The notes under the pieces: generated by a model
What the model saw: the letters and a program-made list of their open reading frames with translations, nothing else
Databases searched by the model: none
Told to the model about the DNA's origin: nothing
Program-made: the position numbers and the translations under genes
From: a virus
Length of the DNA: 54,031 nt
Virus record (IMG/VR): IMGVR_UViG_3300021180_000001
Span: 1 to 54,031 of that record
Reading direction: 5' to 3' (one strand)
Shown here: positions 1 to 8,641 of the stretch, piece after piece
How the letters are laid out: each line of letters opens with the position of its first letter
Position numbering within the stretch: the first letter of the stretch is position 1

Positions 1-127
1 AAGATATATTAGAAGGACAAGAAGAGCCAAAACCTTCTGAATTAGATTTTTATGCCAATCTAGCTGAAGAACTAGATGAAGGCACTTTAAATAGCCTTGC
101 TATCCGTCTTATTGAAGAAATCAATGA
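1..127. repeat. Terminal direct repeat, left copy (assembly overlap)
   Basis: The first 127 bases match the last 127 bases of the window exactly. The repeat lies inside the portal coding sequence and both copies read in the same frame. This fits a circular assembly cut at an arbitrary point with one k-mer of overlap, rather than a biological terminal repeat, so the unique circle is about 53,904 bp. Confidence 0.95.
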
Positions 128-2300
128 AGATAAAGATTCTCGTCAAGAATGGGAAAATACCATTGTTATTGCGCTTAAATATACAGGATTTAAGGTAGAA
201 GAATTTAAAAGTGTTCCATTTTCCCAAGCCTGTGCTGCTTTCGATACAACTCTTTCTGCTTCTCTTTTGAAATCCTGGTGCACCTTTAGAGCGGAGCTTT
301 TTCCCGCTATGGGACCTGTTCGTTCAGAAATTAATGGAGTTCCGACTACTGAAGACGAGGATAGAGGTGAGCGGGTCAAGATGTTCATGAACTATTATCT
401 GACCCAAGTAGATAGAGATTATTATCCAGACTCAGACAGATTATTATTATATGTAATACTTTTTGGATGCGCTTTCAGAAAAGTCTATCAAGACCCAGTA
501 TCAAAATTACCAGTCGCTAAAACTATAGACCCACAAGATTTTATTATTAATCATCATACAACTAGCATTCTTTCTTCTAATCGAATGACTCATAGAATGT
601 TCCTATCAAGAAAAGAAGTAATTTTGCGAGAAATGTCAGGAAATTATATTAATGCTGCCCTCCCAGTGACTAATGACGATAATGACAATGAAGAATCTAA
701 TATCCAAAAAACTATTAAAAATATGGAAGGCGTAGATACAAGCGCTTCTGAAAATAAATCCCTTTTTACTTTTTATGAATCCCATGTTGATTTGAGCGCT
801 AATGACATAGAGCCAAATGACGAAGAAGATGAGTATGACTTACCGCGCCCTTATATAGTAACTATCTGCGAAGCTACTAAGAAAATAGTCTCTATTCGCA
901 GAAATTGGAAAGAAGGCGATAATACTTATAAAAAGAAAGATTACTTCGTTCATTATTATTATTTACCCGGTTTTGGAATATATGGCTCTGGATTAGCTCA
1001 ATTAATTGGTTCAAATAGCATCGTTTTAACAAGTCTTTTAAGACAACTAGTAGATGCTGGAACTCTACGGAACTTCCCAGGCGGTCTAAAAGAAAAAGGT
1101 CTTAGAATTGAAAATAATGACAAAGCAGTAGGACCTGCTGAATTTCATGAAGTAGAAACAGGAGGACGAGCAATTTCAGAATGTGTGATGCTCATGCCTT
1201 ATCAAGAACCATCCATTGTTTTAAATGAATTAAGGAAGGAATTAATAGAGCAAACAGGAATGATTGCTGGAACTATTCTGCAAGAACTTCCTGAAAATTC
1301 TACCAATGCTCCTGTTGGTACGACATTAGCACTCTTAGAAGTTGCTCATAAAATGCAATCTTCAATTTTACGCTCTTTACATGTCTCTTTAGGACTTGAA
1401 TTAAAACTTTTATTCAACCTGTTTGCAGAATATTTGCCAGATGAGCCTTATCCTTTTGTAGTTCCTGGCGCTGAAACTGCTATTATGCGCCAAGACTTTA
1501 ACGATAAAGTAAATATTGTTCCAGTTTCTGACCCAAATGTTTTAACAAGTACTCATAGACTTTTAAAATCAGAAGCATTGTTAAAACTTGCTGAAAGTGC
1601 GCCTGATATTCATGATAGAAGAGAAGCCTATCATCGTATGTATTCTGCGATGAATGTTGAAAATATTGATAAATTATTGCCACCTTTACCTCAGCCAGTT
1701 CCTTTTGACCCTATTACAGAAAATATGAATCTCTTACTGGGGAAACCCTTATCAGTTGCTCTATTTCAAGATGATGATGCTCATAACGTGGTTCATCGTA
1801 AGTTTGTTCAAGAAATACAGATGAATCCTCAGACATCTAATCCACAATTAGTGGCTCAGATGATGCTTCATATTCAAGCTCATGAAGCTTATAAAATATT
1901 GAAACAAATTCCTGAATTAATGCAGCAAGTCCAATCTATGGATATTTCTCAATTAAAGCCAGAAGATATATTAATGACACCAGAAATTCAAAATATGCTT
2001 GCTATGAAGGATTCTCAAGAAGCTCTTCAAGCAATGGAAATGCAAAGACAGCAACAGGAAATTATTAATTCTCAACAAATTGACCCTATGAAAGTTGCAT
2101 TAGAAGAAGTAGAGCAACGTAGAGAATCTGCATATCTTAAGAATGAAGAATCTAAATTAAGAGCAGAAACTGAAGCCTTTAAGGCTCAAACTAATTTCGA
2201 AGGCAATAAAGCCAAAATAGAATCTGAGAAAGAAATAGCTAGTGAAAAAAATCAAGTTGAACTAGCTATTGCAGAGATGAAAAACCTTGATCACATTTAA
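1..2300 (+). CDS. Portal protein (3' part; the gene crosses the window ends)
   Basis: The frame is open from base 3 and continues the reading frame that starts at 53772. The joined protein is about 810 residues, in the size range of P22-like portals. A portal forms the dodecameric ring at one capsid vertex, through which terminase packs DNA and to which the neck attaches. The C-terminal quarter is rich in Gln, Glu and Met and predicted to be helical, like the barrel of large podovirus portals. Terminase lies upstream and scaffold and capsid genes downstream, as expected. The ATG at 267 is internal and should not be used as the start. The call rests on size, composition and gene order, since a portal has no short catalytic motif. 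Confidence 0.85.
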   Translation, partial: DILEGQEEPKPSELDFYANLAEELDEGTLNSLAIRLIEEINEDKDSRQEWENTIVIALKYTGFKVEEFKSVPFSQACAAFDTTLSASLLKSWCTFRAELFPAMGPVRSEINGVPTTEDEDRGERVKMFMNYYLTQVDRDYYPDSDRLLLYVILFGCAFRKVYQDPVSKLPVAKTIDPQDFIINHHTTSILSSNRMTHRMFLSRKEVILREMSGNYINAALPVTNDDNDNEESNIQKTIKNMEGVDTSASENKSLFTFYESHVDLSANDIEPNDEEDEYDLPRPYIVTICEATKKIVSIRRNWKEGDNTYKKKDYFVHYYYLPGFGIYGSGLAQLIGSNSIVLTSLLRQLVDAGTLRNFPGGLKEKGLRIENNDKAVGPAEFHEVETGGRAISECVMLMPYQEPSIVLNELRKELIEQTGMIAGTILQELPENSTNAPVGTTLALLEVAHKMQSSILRSLHVSLGLELKLLFNLFAEYLPDEPYPFVVPGAETAIMRQDFNDKVNIVPVSDPNVLTSTHRLLKSEALLKLAESAPDIHDRREAYHRMYSAMNVENIDKLLPPLPQPVPFDPITENMNLLLGKPLSVALFQDDDAHNVVHRKFVQEIQMNPQTSNPQLVAQMMLHIQAHEAYKILKQIPELMQQVQSMDISQLKPEDILMTPEIQNMLAMKDSQEALQAMEMQRQQQEIINSQQIDPMKVALEEVEQRRESAYLKNEESKLRAETEAFKAQTNFEGNKAKIESEKEIASEKNQVELAIAEMKNLDHI

Positions 2301-2315
2301 ATCGGAGAACCTAAA

Positions 2316-2942
2316 ATGCGTGATATAGCCCCTACTAAGTTTCAAGCCGGATATGAAGGCGAAGATTCAATGAGAAACAAAGCAGAAAGAATGTTTAGAG
2401 ATGAAATGAAAGGATACGATGAGGTTAAATCTCCTCAAAGCATGTCCTCAAAAGGTAGAACGAATATGAGGCTTTATAAAAAAGGCGGTCATGTAAAACA
2501 CCATAAAATGGAAGAAACTCAGCATGATATGGTAATCCCACGTCGCCCAAAAACCCCAAAACTTAATGTAGAAAATTTTGCAGAAGTAGAGCATATGAAA
2601 CGTGGTGGTAAAATTCACCATAAATCTCATATGAAAAAACATTGCGCTTCTGGCGGAACTATTTATGAGAGAGAAATGTTAGGCGAGAAAACCTCACATA
2701 AACGTCCTCATATTAATTATGAATCTGATATGAAAGGCGAACGTGCAGAACATATGCCAACCAAAAGTAGCAGACATGCCGCTGGTGTTGATGCTTCTCA
2801 TGGAGAATACATGAAGAAAGGCGGAAAGGTAAAGAAAATGGCAATTGGCGGAGTCGGTAAAGTTCGTCATGAGGCTGCTACTAAACGTGGAATGCCGATA
2901 AGCAAAAAGGTTAATAAAGGAAGATATAGCGAGGGCAGATAA
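2316..2942 (+). CDS. KGG-rich basic virion-associated protein
   Basis: The protein has 208 residues, rich in Lys, His, Gly and Met. Short elements recur: YKKGGHVKHHK, MKRGGKIHHKS and MKKGGKVKKMAIGG. Small KGG-type proteins beside the portal are common in tailed phages and their role is not established. The high positive charge suggests binding to DNA or to the acidic scaffold. It follows the portal by 15 bases, with a GGAG site before the ATG. The family resemblance is seen in the repeats; the function is inference. Confidence 0.7.
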   Translation: MRDIAPTKFQAGYEGEDSMRNKAERMFRDEMKGYDEVKSPQSMSSKGRTNMRLYKKGGHVKHHKMEETQHDMVIPRRPKTPKLNVENFAEVEHMKRGGKIHHKSHMKKHCASGGTIYEREMLGEKTSHKRPHINYESDMKGERAEHMPTKSSRHAAGVDASHGEYMKKGGKVKKMAIGGVGKVRHEAATKRGMPISKKVNKGRYSEGR

Positions 2943-2944
2943 TA

Positions 2945-3172
2945 TTGCTTCTAAACTATTGTGAAACTTTATTAACACAAATAAGAGAGCGTCAGAAGAT
3001 TTATTCTGAACGGTTGTGTTCTGGCGCTTTTCTTACTTTTGAAGAATATAAATTTGTATCAGGAATACTGAAAGGATTAAAGGAATCTGAAATTTTAACA
3101 GTAAACCTTTACAAAAATATATTCGAACCTAATAAATCATCTGGTAAAGAAGGAGAAAATTTTAGTGACTAA
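2945..3172 (+). CDS. Small helical protein of unknown function
   Basis: The 75-residue protein uses a TTG start, preceded by GAGGG about ten bases upstream. No ATG in this frame gives a comparable length. It starts three bases after the preceding stop and overlaps the next gene by eight bases, so it sits tightly in the portal-scaffold operon. The sequence is mostly helical and charged, and I recognise no family. Confidence 0.65.
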   Translation: MLLNYCETLLTQIRERQKIYSERLCSGAFLTFEEYKFVSGILKGLKESEILTVNLYKNIFEPNKSSGKEGENFSD

Positions 3173-3653
3173 TTTTAAATCTATCGTTGATAAATTATCT
3201 TTTTATAAAGATAAAGTTAATAAATCTATGTATAGTTTTATAGATGATAATGAAGAACAGGAAGCCAAAGAACTCATAGAAAAACATCTAGGATTTCCGG
3301 CGCCTAGAGCAACTGGTTATTATATGGCTGTAAAAATATATTTACGTCCTGAAGAAATAGCAACTGTCGTTGATGAAGTAACAGGAAAAACAAAATCTAT
3401 TTATCTTCCAGAATCGGTAACGGCTAATGATAAGTATAGAAATTGTACAGCATTAGTAGTTTCTCAAGGAAGCGAATGTTACAAAGGTAAAAGATTTAAA
3501 AATAGTGGTCCCTGGTGCAAAATCGGAGATTGGATAGCTATTCCAAGGAATGAGGGTACCCAATTAAATTATCGTGGAATTCCAATGCAATTTATCCCAG
3601 ATGATAGAGTTTTATGCGTTGTAGAAGACCCAAGTTATATCACAAGAGATTGA
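3165..3653 (+). CDS. GroES-like co-chaperonin domain protein
   Basis: The 162-residue protein starts at a GTG after AAGGAG, overlapping the upstream gene. From about residue 50 the pattern resembles the Cpn10/GroES fold: a beta-rich segment VKIYLRPEEIATVV, a gap, ALVVSQG, GDWIAIPRNEG, then the terminal IPDDRVLCVVEDP. Such proteins recur near head genes of marine and environmental phages, and T4 gp31 shows that a phage co-chaperonin can help the host chaperonin fold capsid protein. The position just before scaffold and capsid supports that job. The N-terminal 45 residues are extra and helical. The fold assignment is by pattern only. Confidence 0.6.
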   Translation: MTNFKSIVDKLSFYKDKVNKSMYSFIDDNEEQEAKELIEKHLGFPAPRATGYYMAVKIYLRPEEIATVVDEVTGKTKSIYLPESVTANDKYRNCTALVVSQGSECYKGKRFKNSGPWCKIGDWIAIPRNEGTQLNYRGIPMQFIPDDRVLCVVEDPSYITRD

Positions 3654-3665
3654 TGAGGAGAAATT

Positions 3666-4679
3666 ATGGAATCTATTAGAGAATTTTCAGAAGATAATTA
3701 TGACCATGTTGTAGGGGATAACCAAGAAATTGAACCTAATAATGATTCTTCTGAAGAAGTTTCACAAGAAGTCCCAATAAATGAGATTTCTGCTGAAGAG
3801 CCTTTTTCGGAAGAATCTGAAGAAGTTAAAGATAAGCCAAAACCTAAACATAGAATACCTGCAAAGACCAGGATTAATCAAATTCAGCGCGAGAAATATC
3901 AAGCTTTAGATGAAGCAAATAGATTAAGGGATGAAGCACAACGTTTATTAGAGGAAAATGAACGTCTAAAACAAATTGCAGACTATTCTAGCGAAGCTGC
4001 TGAAAAGCATTACGAAAATGGTATTAAGCTTAGAATGGACCAAATAAAACAATTAAAGGCTCAAGCTATCGAATCTGGGGATGTACAAGCACAAATAGAT
4101 GCAGATGAAAAATTAGCCTCAGCAGCAGCAGAAATGTATGGACAGAATAGCTGGAAAGCAAGCCAGGCTATGAAAATGGAACAGCAAAGAAGAGCAATGG
4201 AATCCGTCCAATATCAACCATCTGGTCCTAGTCCTATTGCTCATCAATGGGTAGAAGAAAATGCTTCCTGGTTTCATCCAGACAGTGAAGATTATCATCC
4301 TGATTTGGCAGCAGAAGCAGAGAGTTTTGCTGATAGATTGGACGCTCATTATTATAGGACAGGACAGCAACATCTTATTCAAAATTCAGAAGAATATTTT
4401 AATGAGATTAACGCACATCTTAGGAATTTTTATCAACAAAGATACATGAATAATCAAGCTCCAAAAAGAGGTTTAAATATGAAGCAATCTAGAACGATGG
4501 TTGGAACGGTTAGAAGTGGTGTTCATCAGTCAAATGGAATGTCAGGACAAACAGTTAAAGTTACCCTTAATCCTGATGAAAAGGATATGGCACGAAGAAT
4601 GGGAGTTACAGACCAAGTTTTTCTTCAAAAGAAGATAGAAGATATGAGAAATAATCCAGGTAAGAGGAGAGGATATTAA
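3666..4679 (+). CDS. Head scaffolding protein
   Basis: The 337-residue protein has a very acidic N-terminus (residues about 1-60), then a long charged coiled coil (about 65-150) and a basic C-terminus ending NNPGKRRGY. This composition, and the position between portal and capsid genes, fit a scaffolding protein, which guides procapsid assembly and binds capsid protein through a basic C-terminal tail. GAGGAG precedes the ATG. No protease motif is visible, so the scaffold would have to leave intact or be cut by another enzyme. Confidence 0.7.
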   Translation: MESIREFSEDNYDHVVGDNQEIEPNNDSSEEVSQEVPINEISAEEPFSEESEEVKDKPKPKHRIPAKTRINQIQREKYQALDEANRLRDEAQRLLEENERLKQIADYSSEAAEKHYENGIKLRMDQIKQLKAQAIESGDVQAQIDADEKLASAAAEMYGQNSWKASQAMKMEQQRRAMESVQYQPSGPSPIAHQWVEENASWFHPDSEDYHPDLAAEAESFADRLDAHYYRTGQQHLIQNSEEYFNEINAHLRNFYQQRYMNNQAPKRGLNMKQSRTMVGTVRSGVHQSNGMSGQTVKVTLNPDEKDMARRMGVTDQVFLQKKIEDMRNNPGKRRGY

Positions 4680-4680
4680 T

Positions 4681-5187
4681 ATGTCAACAAAAAGAGAAAA
4701 TAGAGAAATTGAAGATAGAAGTGCTGAGATAAGACGTTTGGAGGAACGATTAGCTGAACTCAGACCTAAATATAATATGATGTATAGAGACCCCTTAAAT
4801 TTTGATGAAAATGAAATTCCTTATGGATGGGAATATCATTGGTTTAGGTCGACTATTTACGATGTGCCTGATAGGAGTCGTATGGTAGAAGCACAACAAA
4901 GAGGTTGGACAATTGTACCTCCTGAAAGACATCCTGATAGATGTTTTGCTGATTATGATGGGACTATCCAAAAAGTTATTTCTCATAAAGGATTAGTTTG
5001 TATGGAGCGTCCTAAAGAAATTGGTGACGCAGAAAGAAAAAAGCAGTCTGAATATAATAAGGTTAGAGAAAGCTCTATGCCTGGCCTACATAATGTTTTA
5101 GGAGAAGCGCCTGGAGCCATTCCATTGAAATCGTATGTAAATGAAGTTAACTGGGGACCAGAGCCTCCTGCTTCTTTTGGATATTAA
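4681..5187 (+). CDS. Conserved phage protein of the head operon (WxR/GW family)
   Basis: The 168-residue protein has an N-terminal coiled coil (residues 5-30), then a W-F-R motif (YHWFRSTIYD), a GWTIVPPERHP motif and a GLVCMERPKEI strand. I recognise this arrangement from proteins located between portal and capsid in many tailed phages, without a proven role. Two accessory-region genes here (48069-48395 and 48415-49029) share the W-R / GW(I/V)P / hydrophobic-strand pattern. It starts two bases after the scaffold stop. Confidence 0.6.
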   Translation: MSTKRENREIEDRSAEIRRLEERLAELRPKYNMMYRDPLNFDENEIPYGWEYHWFRSTIYDVPDRSRMVEAQQRGWTIVPPERHPDRCFADYDGTIQKVISHKGLVCMERPKEIGDAERKKQSEYNKVRESSMPGLHNVLGEAPGAIPLKSYVNEVNWGPEPPASFGY

Positions 5188-5210
5188 TAATTAGTCCTTA
5201 TCAACATAGA

Positions 5211-5234
5211 GGGAGATAGCAGTTTGCTTCTCCC
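5211..5234. terminator. Bidirectional terminator hairpin
   Basis: GGGAGA plus AGCA (with one bulged T between them) pairs with TGCT plus TCTCCC around a GTT loop, giving a ten-pair stem. It lies exactly between the convergent genes ending at 5187 (+) and 5242 (-), and T-rich sequence follows on the + strand. Confidence 0.75.
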
Positions 5235-5241
5235 TTCCCTT

Positions 5242-5775
5242 TTATTGCTCTGCTATTTTCTCTTTATCCTGATTATCAATAGCAAATGCTATGCAAACAA
5301 AGGCATCTTCAATTAATGTTTTATCTCTCATCAAATCAGGAGGGCAATCAGACCTGCTATAGGTAGATGGAGAAAAAAGACCATTGTGCAATCGACAAAA
5401 CCAAATTTTTATGGGACCTAATATTGCAACATTTTTCTTTAAATCCACTTTCCAAGGAGCTGATGGTCCGCCTCGCTCTTTTACTTTCTTCAAAATGGTA
5501 TTAAGCTGCATAGCGTTATGCCGATAAATTTTGATTTTCTCAGCAATCTCATCAAAATCACTTAATACGCTATCTATCCCATCTGGACGCCATGGCATTC
5601 CAATTCGGTGTAAACGTAACCACGCCTGAAGTGTTTGTTCGGCAGGCCCTGTCATCTTCGCAGAATTATCAACCCATCTCATAACTGTACGTATATCAAC
5701 TGATAAAAGCTTTGCTACTTCTGTTTTGGTTAGTACTAGCTCATTTAAAGTGTTTATAAGAGCTTGATTGAGCAT
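5242..5775 (-). CDS. Helix-turn-helix transcriptional regulator
   Basis: The protein has 177 residues when started at the ATG whose codon ends at 5775, which has GAGGA six bases upstream; a longer in-frame start at 5820 lacks such a site. Residues about 13-37 (LTKTEVAKLLSVDIRTVMRWVD) form a helix-turn-helix. The C-terminal part is unfamiliar and has no S24 peptidase motif. It is the only minus-strand gene in the structural arm and is divergent from the capsid operon. A strong promoter with an embedded inverted repeat lies just upstream, so autoregulation and control of the late leader are plausible. Confidence 0.7.
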   Translation of the reverse strand: MLNQALINTLNELVLTKTEVAKLLSVDIRTVMRWVDNSAKMTGPAEQTLQAWLRLHRIGMPWRPDGIDSVLSDFDEIAEKIKIYRHNAMQLNTILKKVKERGGPSAPWKVDLKKNVAILGPIKIWFCRLHNGLFSPSTYSRSDCPPDLMRDKTLIEDAFVCIAFAIDNQDKEKIAEQ

Positions 5776-5806
5776 AATGTCCTCATAAAAAGTGAATAAT
5801 AGATTA

Positions 5807-5836
5807 ATTATAGAAGACAATATGATAAATTGTCAA
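5807..5836 (-). promoter_or_regulatory. Promoter of the HTH regulator gene
   Basis: On the minus strand TTGACA (5836-5831) and TATAAT (5812-5807) are separated by 18 bases. Both hexamers match the sigma-70 consensus exactly. Confidence 0.75.
5816..5834. promoter_or_regulatory. Candidate operator (inverted repeat between -35 and -10)
   Basis: GACAAT and ATTGTC form a perfect six-base inverted repeat with a seven-base spacer, placed within the regulator's own promoter. The position suggests a repressor site, probably for the adjacent HTH protein. That link is inference. Confidence 0.5.
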
Positions 5837-5872
5837 TTCTAAATTTAGTCTAATGCTTAAATATAAATACTA

Positions 5873-5899
5873 TTGACATAACGAATTATCTGTTATATT
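5873..5899 (+). promoter_or_regulatory. Promoter of the capsid operon
   Basis: TTGACA at 5873-5878 is followed after 15 bases by an extended -10 (TGT then TATATT at 5894-5899). The spacing is short, but the TG extension compensates. It points to the gene at 6051 and diverges from the regulator promoter. Confidence 0.6.
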
Positions 5900-5940
5900 G
5901 TTGGTCATGAAAGAGAGGACCAAACTCATTAAATAGGTCA

Positions 5941-6018
5941 GATAGTCAACTATCCACCGTGTGTAAACACGCTAAATCAAGACGGACCAGAGTCTTAAAA
6001 CGGTCGGGATTTTTTCCC
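5941..6018 (+). ncRNA. Structured 5' leader of the capsid operon (candidate)
   Basis: Four consecutive small hairpins can form in the roughly 145-base leader: GATAGT/ACTATC (5941-5954), CGTGT/ACACG (5958-5971), AAGAC/GTCTT (5979-5996) and GGGA/TCCC (6006-6018). The leader precedes the decoration and capsid genes. It might stabilise the message or control translation; no known RNA family is recognised. Confidence 0.4.
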
Positions 6019-6050
6019 TGTCACAGTTGAATTGATTAGCGGAGTAGTTT

Positions 6051-6743
6051 ATGTACGGTTTTAATCAAAATACCCCTAAGGGTTTACAGCCATCTCAATA
6101 TTTAAATGGCTCAACTTGGTCGGGTCAAACAGGTCAATATTACGTCCTTTCTGGTTATGCTAATTCTCTTTTCCAAGGAGACCCGGTTACGATGCTTAAT
6201 ACCGGTGGTATTGGCATTGGAGTAGCAGGCTCAGGCATTATCGGAGTTTTTTGGGGCGTTACTTATCAGGATTCTACAGGGAATTATGTTTATTCTCCTT
6301 TTTGGACTACAGGAACTGTAACTTTTCAAGCACAGCCTGCAATTGCTTATGTCATTGATGATCCAAATGTTCTTTTTGACATACAGATTGCTTCAAGCGC
6401 TGGCGCTCTTGTTGATGCTCCAGGATTAACATTAACTCAATTAAATAATAACGCTAATTTTGCCCTTGGTGCTGGTACTACTTATAACCCAGTTAATGGA
6501 GTAACACCTTTAACTAACCCAACAGGTGGTTCAACACTTACTGGACAATCAGCTTTTTATTTAGATTCTACAACTATTCAAACTGGGCAGGCTGCATTCA
6601 GTTTGAAAATAATTCGCCTTACTCCTAATCCGACTAACGTATTTTTTAGCGCTGGTCCTCCAATAGTAGGTGCATTCAATAACGCATTAGTCCTTATCAA
6701 CAATGACATCTACAAAGGTGGCACTGGTACGGTTGGAATTTAA
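6051..6743 (+). CDS. Capsid decoration or minor head protein
   Basis: The 230-residue protein is rich in Gly, Thr, Asn and Val and predicted to be nearly all beta, with few charged residues. It lies 12 bases before the capsid gene behind the same leader. Beta-rich genes at this position often encode decoration or head-stabilising proteins. A GCGGAG site precedes the ATG. I do not recognise a specific family. Confidence 0.55.
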   Translation: MYGFNQNTPKGLQPSQYLNGSTWSGQTGQYYVLSGYANSLFQGDPVTMLNTGGIGIGVAGSGIIGVFWGVTYQDSTGNYVYSPFWTTGTVTFQAQPAIAYVIDDPNVLFDIQIASSAGALVDAPGLTLTQLNNNANFALGAGTTYNPVNGVTPLTNPTGGSTLTGQSAFYLDSTTIQTGQAAFSLKIIRLTPNPTNVFFSAGPPIVGAFNNALVLINNDIYKGGTGTVGI

Positions 6744-6755
6744 TAGGAGAAAAAA

Positions 6756-7658
6756 ATGGCAATTAATACCGTCGCAATAGCTAATCTTTTAAGACCGGGA
6801 ATAGCTGCAGTTTTTGGTGATTATCCGAGCTACCCTTCTCAATGGTCTGATATATATGGGGTATACGAATCTGACAAAGCAGTTGAAATAGAAGTTGAAA
6901 TGAAGATGTTAGGTCTTGCTCAAATTAGACCGGAAGGTTCACCTACTGCTCAAGATACGATGGGACAAAGAGTTATCACTCAATATCAACATCGTTATGT
7001 TGCTCTTTCGTTTTCCATAACGCGTCAAGCAATAATGGATAATTTATACAAAACTAAATTCCCATTAATGGTAAAAGCGTTAAAGAAATCGATGGCTCAA
7101 ACAAAAGAAATTCTTGGTGCATCGGTTCTTAATAATGGATTTAATGCTGCATTTCCAATTGGAGATGGACAACCATTATTAAGTACTGCACATCCAATTG
7201 ATGTCGGAACTGTCGCTAATACACCAACTGTTGCTGCTGATTTGAATGAAGGCTCTCTTGAAGCTGCCATCATTGCAATTCAGCAGTTCAGAGACCAAGC
7301 AGGTCTTATTGTAATGACGAAGCCTGAGAAGTTGATTGTTCCTCCTCAAGGACAATTTGTTGCTGAAAGGTTGTTAGCGTCTGCTTTCAGAACTAATACT
7401 AACAACAACGATATCAGTGCAATTTATAACATTACCGCTGTTCCTAGTGGTTATAGAACGAATCACTTTTTAACTACTGCAAATAGCTGGTTCCTTTTAA
7501 CGGACGCACCAGATGGTTTCAAACATTATGTTCGGGAATCAATTGAAACTGATGTCTACACTGATTTTACGTCAGATAACTTACTTGCAAAAGCAGTAGA
7601 GCGCTATAGTTTTGGGGTCAGTAATTTTAGAGCTATTTACGGTAGTGCTGGAACCTAA
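6756..7658 (+). CDS. Major capsid protein, HK97 fold (probable)
   Basis: The 300-residue protein carries patterns seen in capsid proteins of the Mu gpT / N4gp56-like type: an early VEIEVEMKMLGLAQIRPEG segment (43-61), a helical spine from about 90 to 125, and DLNEGSLEAAIIAIQQFRDQ (162-181) in the P-domain region. AGGAG lies seven bases before the ATG. A strong terminator overlaps the stop codon, so this gene ends a high-level transcript. Fragments of residues 43-61 and 162-181 reappear in the small gene at 39216-39551. Confidence 0.85.
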   Translation: MAINTVAIANLLRPGIAAVFGDYPSYPSQWSDIYGVYESDKAVEIEVEMKMLGLAQIRPEGSPTAQDTMGQRVITQYQHRYVALSFSITRQAIMDNLYKTKFPLMVKALKKSMAQTKEILGASVLNNGFNAAFPIGDGQPLLSTAHPIDVGTVANTPTVAADLNEGSLEAAIIAIQQFRDQAGLIVMTKPEKLIVPPQGQFVAERLLASAFRTNTNNNDISAIYNITAVPSGYRTNHFLTTANSWFLLTDAPDGFKHYVRESIETDVYTDFTSDNLLAKAVERYSFGVSNFRAIYGSAGT

Positions 7659-7680
7659 GACTTAAACACTTAGGTTTTTT
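7652..7680 (+). terminator. Rho-independent terminator overlapping the capsid stop codon
   Basis: AACCTAAG (7652-7659) pairs perfectly with CTTAGGTT (7669-7676) around a nine-base loop, and the T-run continues to 7680. The capsid TAA (7656-7658) lies inside the left arm. Partial termination here would favour capsid over downstream tail proteins. Confidence 0.85.
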
Positions 7681-7697
7681 ATATTAGGAGTTTTTAA

Positions 7698-8414
7698 ATG
7701 AGTGGTATTAATTTAATTTCACCATCAGGGTCTACTTCAGCATTTTTAATTGCGGATACAGTTAAAACGACAGGTGGCTCTAACGATACTATTTCGACAA
7801 TGACTCAGGTCAATGGAGTTACTGTTAATGCTGCATTGGAAGTTCAGTCGACATTAGGCTCTGTGCTTTTTCCGAGAATGACTCAAACTCAGATTAATGC
7901 CTTAACGACTGTTGTAGATGGAATGTTGGTTTTCAATACAACTACCGCTGCCTTTAACTTTAGACAAGGTGCCGCATGGGTAGTTTATTCTCTTCCTATA
8001 GTTCCTCTTGTATTTCAAGCAAGTGTTACTTTATCTTCCCCGCAATTGTTAGCTTTAAATGCAACTCCAGTTACTGTTTTAGCGGCATTAGGTGCGAATG
8101 TTGTTATTGTTCCGCTTAGAGTTGTCTACGAATATAAATTTGGTACGACTCCTTATGTAAATTCAGGTGCTCAAGCATTTGAATTAATAATTGGTACTGG
8201 GCCAACTGTTGTATCAACTACCACAAGTGCCATTGGCTTAGTAGACCAAGCGGTTAATACGACTGCAATGGGTGCTGCTGCAAGTAGTACTGGCGCTGCA
8301 AATACAGCACTGGCAAATACTCCATTAAAAGTTACTAATACTGTCGGAAATTTTACTGCCGGTGATGGAACAGTGGTTGTTACTGTCTGGTATCAAACGA
8401 TTACTTTAACCTAA
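7698..8414 (+). CDS. Virion protein with fibre-type N-terminal repeat
   Basis: The 238-residue protein contains LEVQSTLGSVLFPRMTQ, followed by GMLVFNTTTAAFNFRQG and a WV. This short module recurs in the two giant fibres at 10966 and 14976 and is common in phage fibre and head-fibre proteins. The C-terminal half is beta-rich and low in charge. It may be a head fibre or short tail appendage. Confidence 0.6.
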   Translation: MSGINLISPSGSTSAFLIADTVKTTGGSNDTISTMTQVNGVTVNAALEVQSTLGSVLFPRMTQTQINALTTVVDGMLVFNTTTAAFNFRQGAAWVVYSLPIVPLVFQASVTLSSPQLLALNATPVTVLAALGANVVIVPLRVVYEYKFGTTPYVNSGAQAFELIIGTGPTVVSTTTSAIGLVDQAVNTTAMGAAASSTGAANTALANTPLKVTNTVGNFTAGDGTVVVTVWYQTITLT

Positions 8415-8426
8415 TAGGAGTATGAT

Positions 8427-8639
8427 ATGGCTGAAGCCGTTAATAAGATTGAAGACCACTTAACACGTTTAAAAGAAGAATTGCAAAAAGGCGTTACTTA
8501 TTTAAATGAGCTTGATAATGCGATTAAAAAGCTTAGGAACGACCGAATAATCTCTCAAAAAAATATCGATACTATTAATGGTGCAATTCAGGCTTATGCT
8601 GAATCTGTTCGTTTAATTAATGAAAAACCTCAAGGATAA
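8427..8639 (+). CDS. Small coiled-coil protein
   Basis: The 70-residue protein is almost entirely heptad-like and charged (residues 5-65). AGGAG precedes the ATG by seven bases. It lies between two virion proteins and is probably a small structural or assembly factor. No family recognised. Confidence 0.6.
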   Translation: MAEAVNKIEDHLTRLKEELQKGVTYLNELDNAIKKLRNDRIISQKNIDTINGAIQAYAESVRLINEKPQG

Positions 8640-8641
8640 TA

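Noticed and set aside
143-388. Minus-strand ORF opposite the portal gene
   Set aside because: It has no ribosome-binding site and lies fully within the portal frame.
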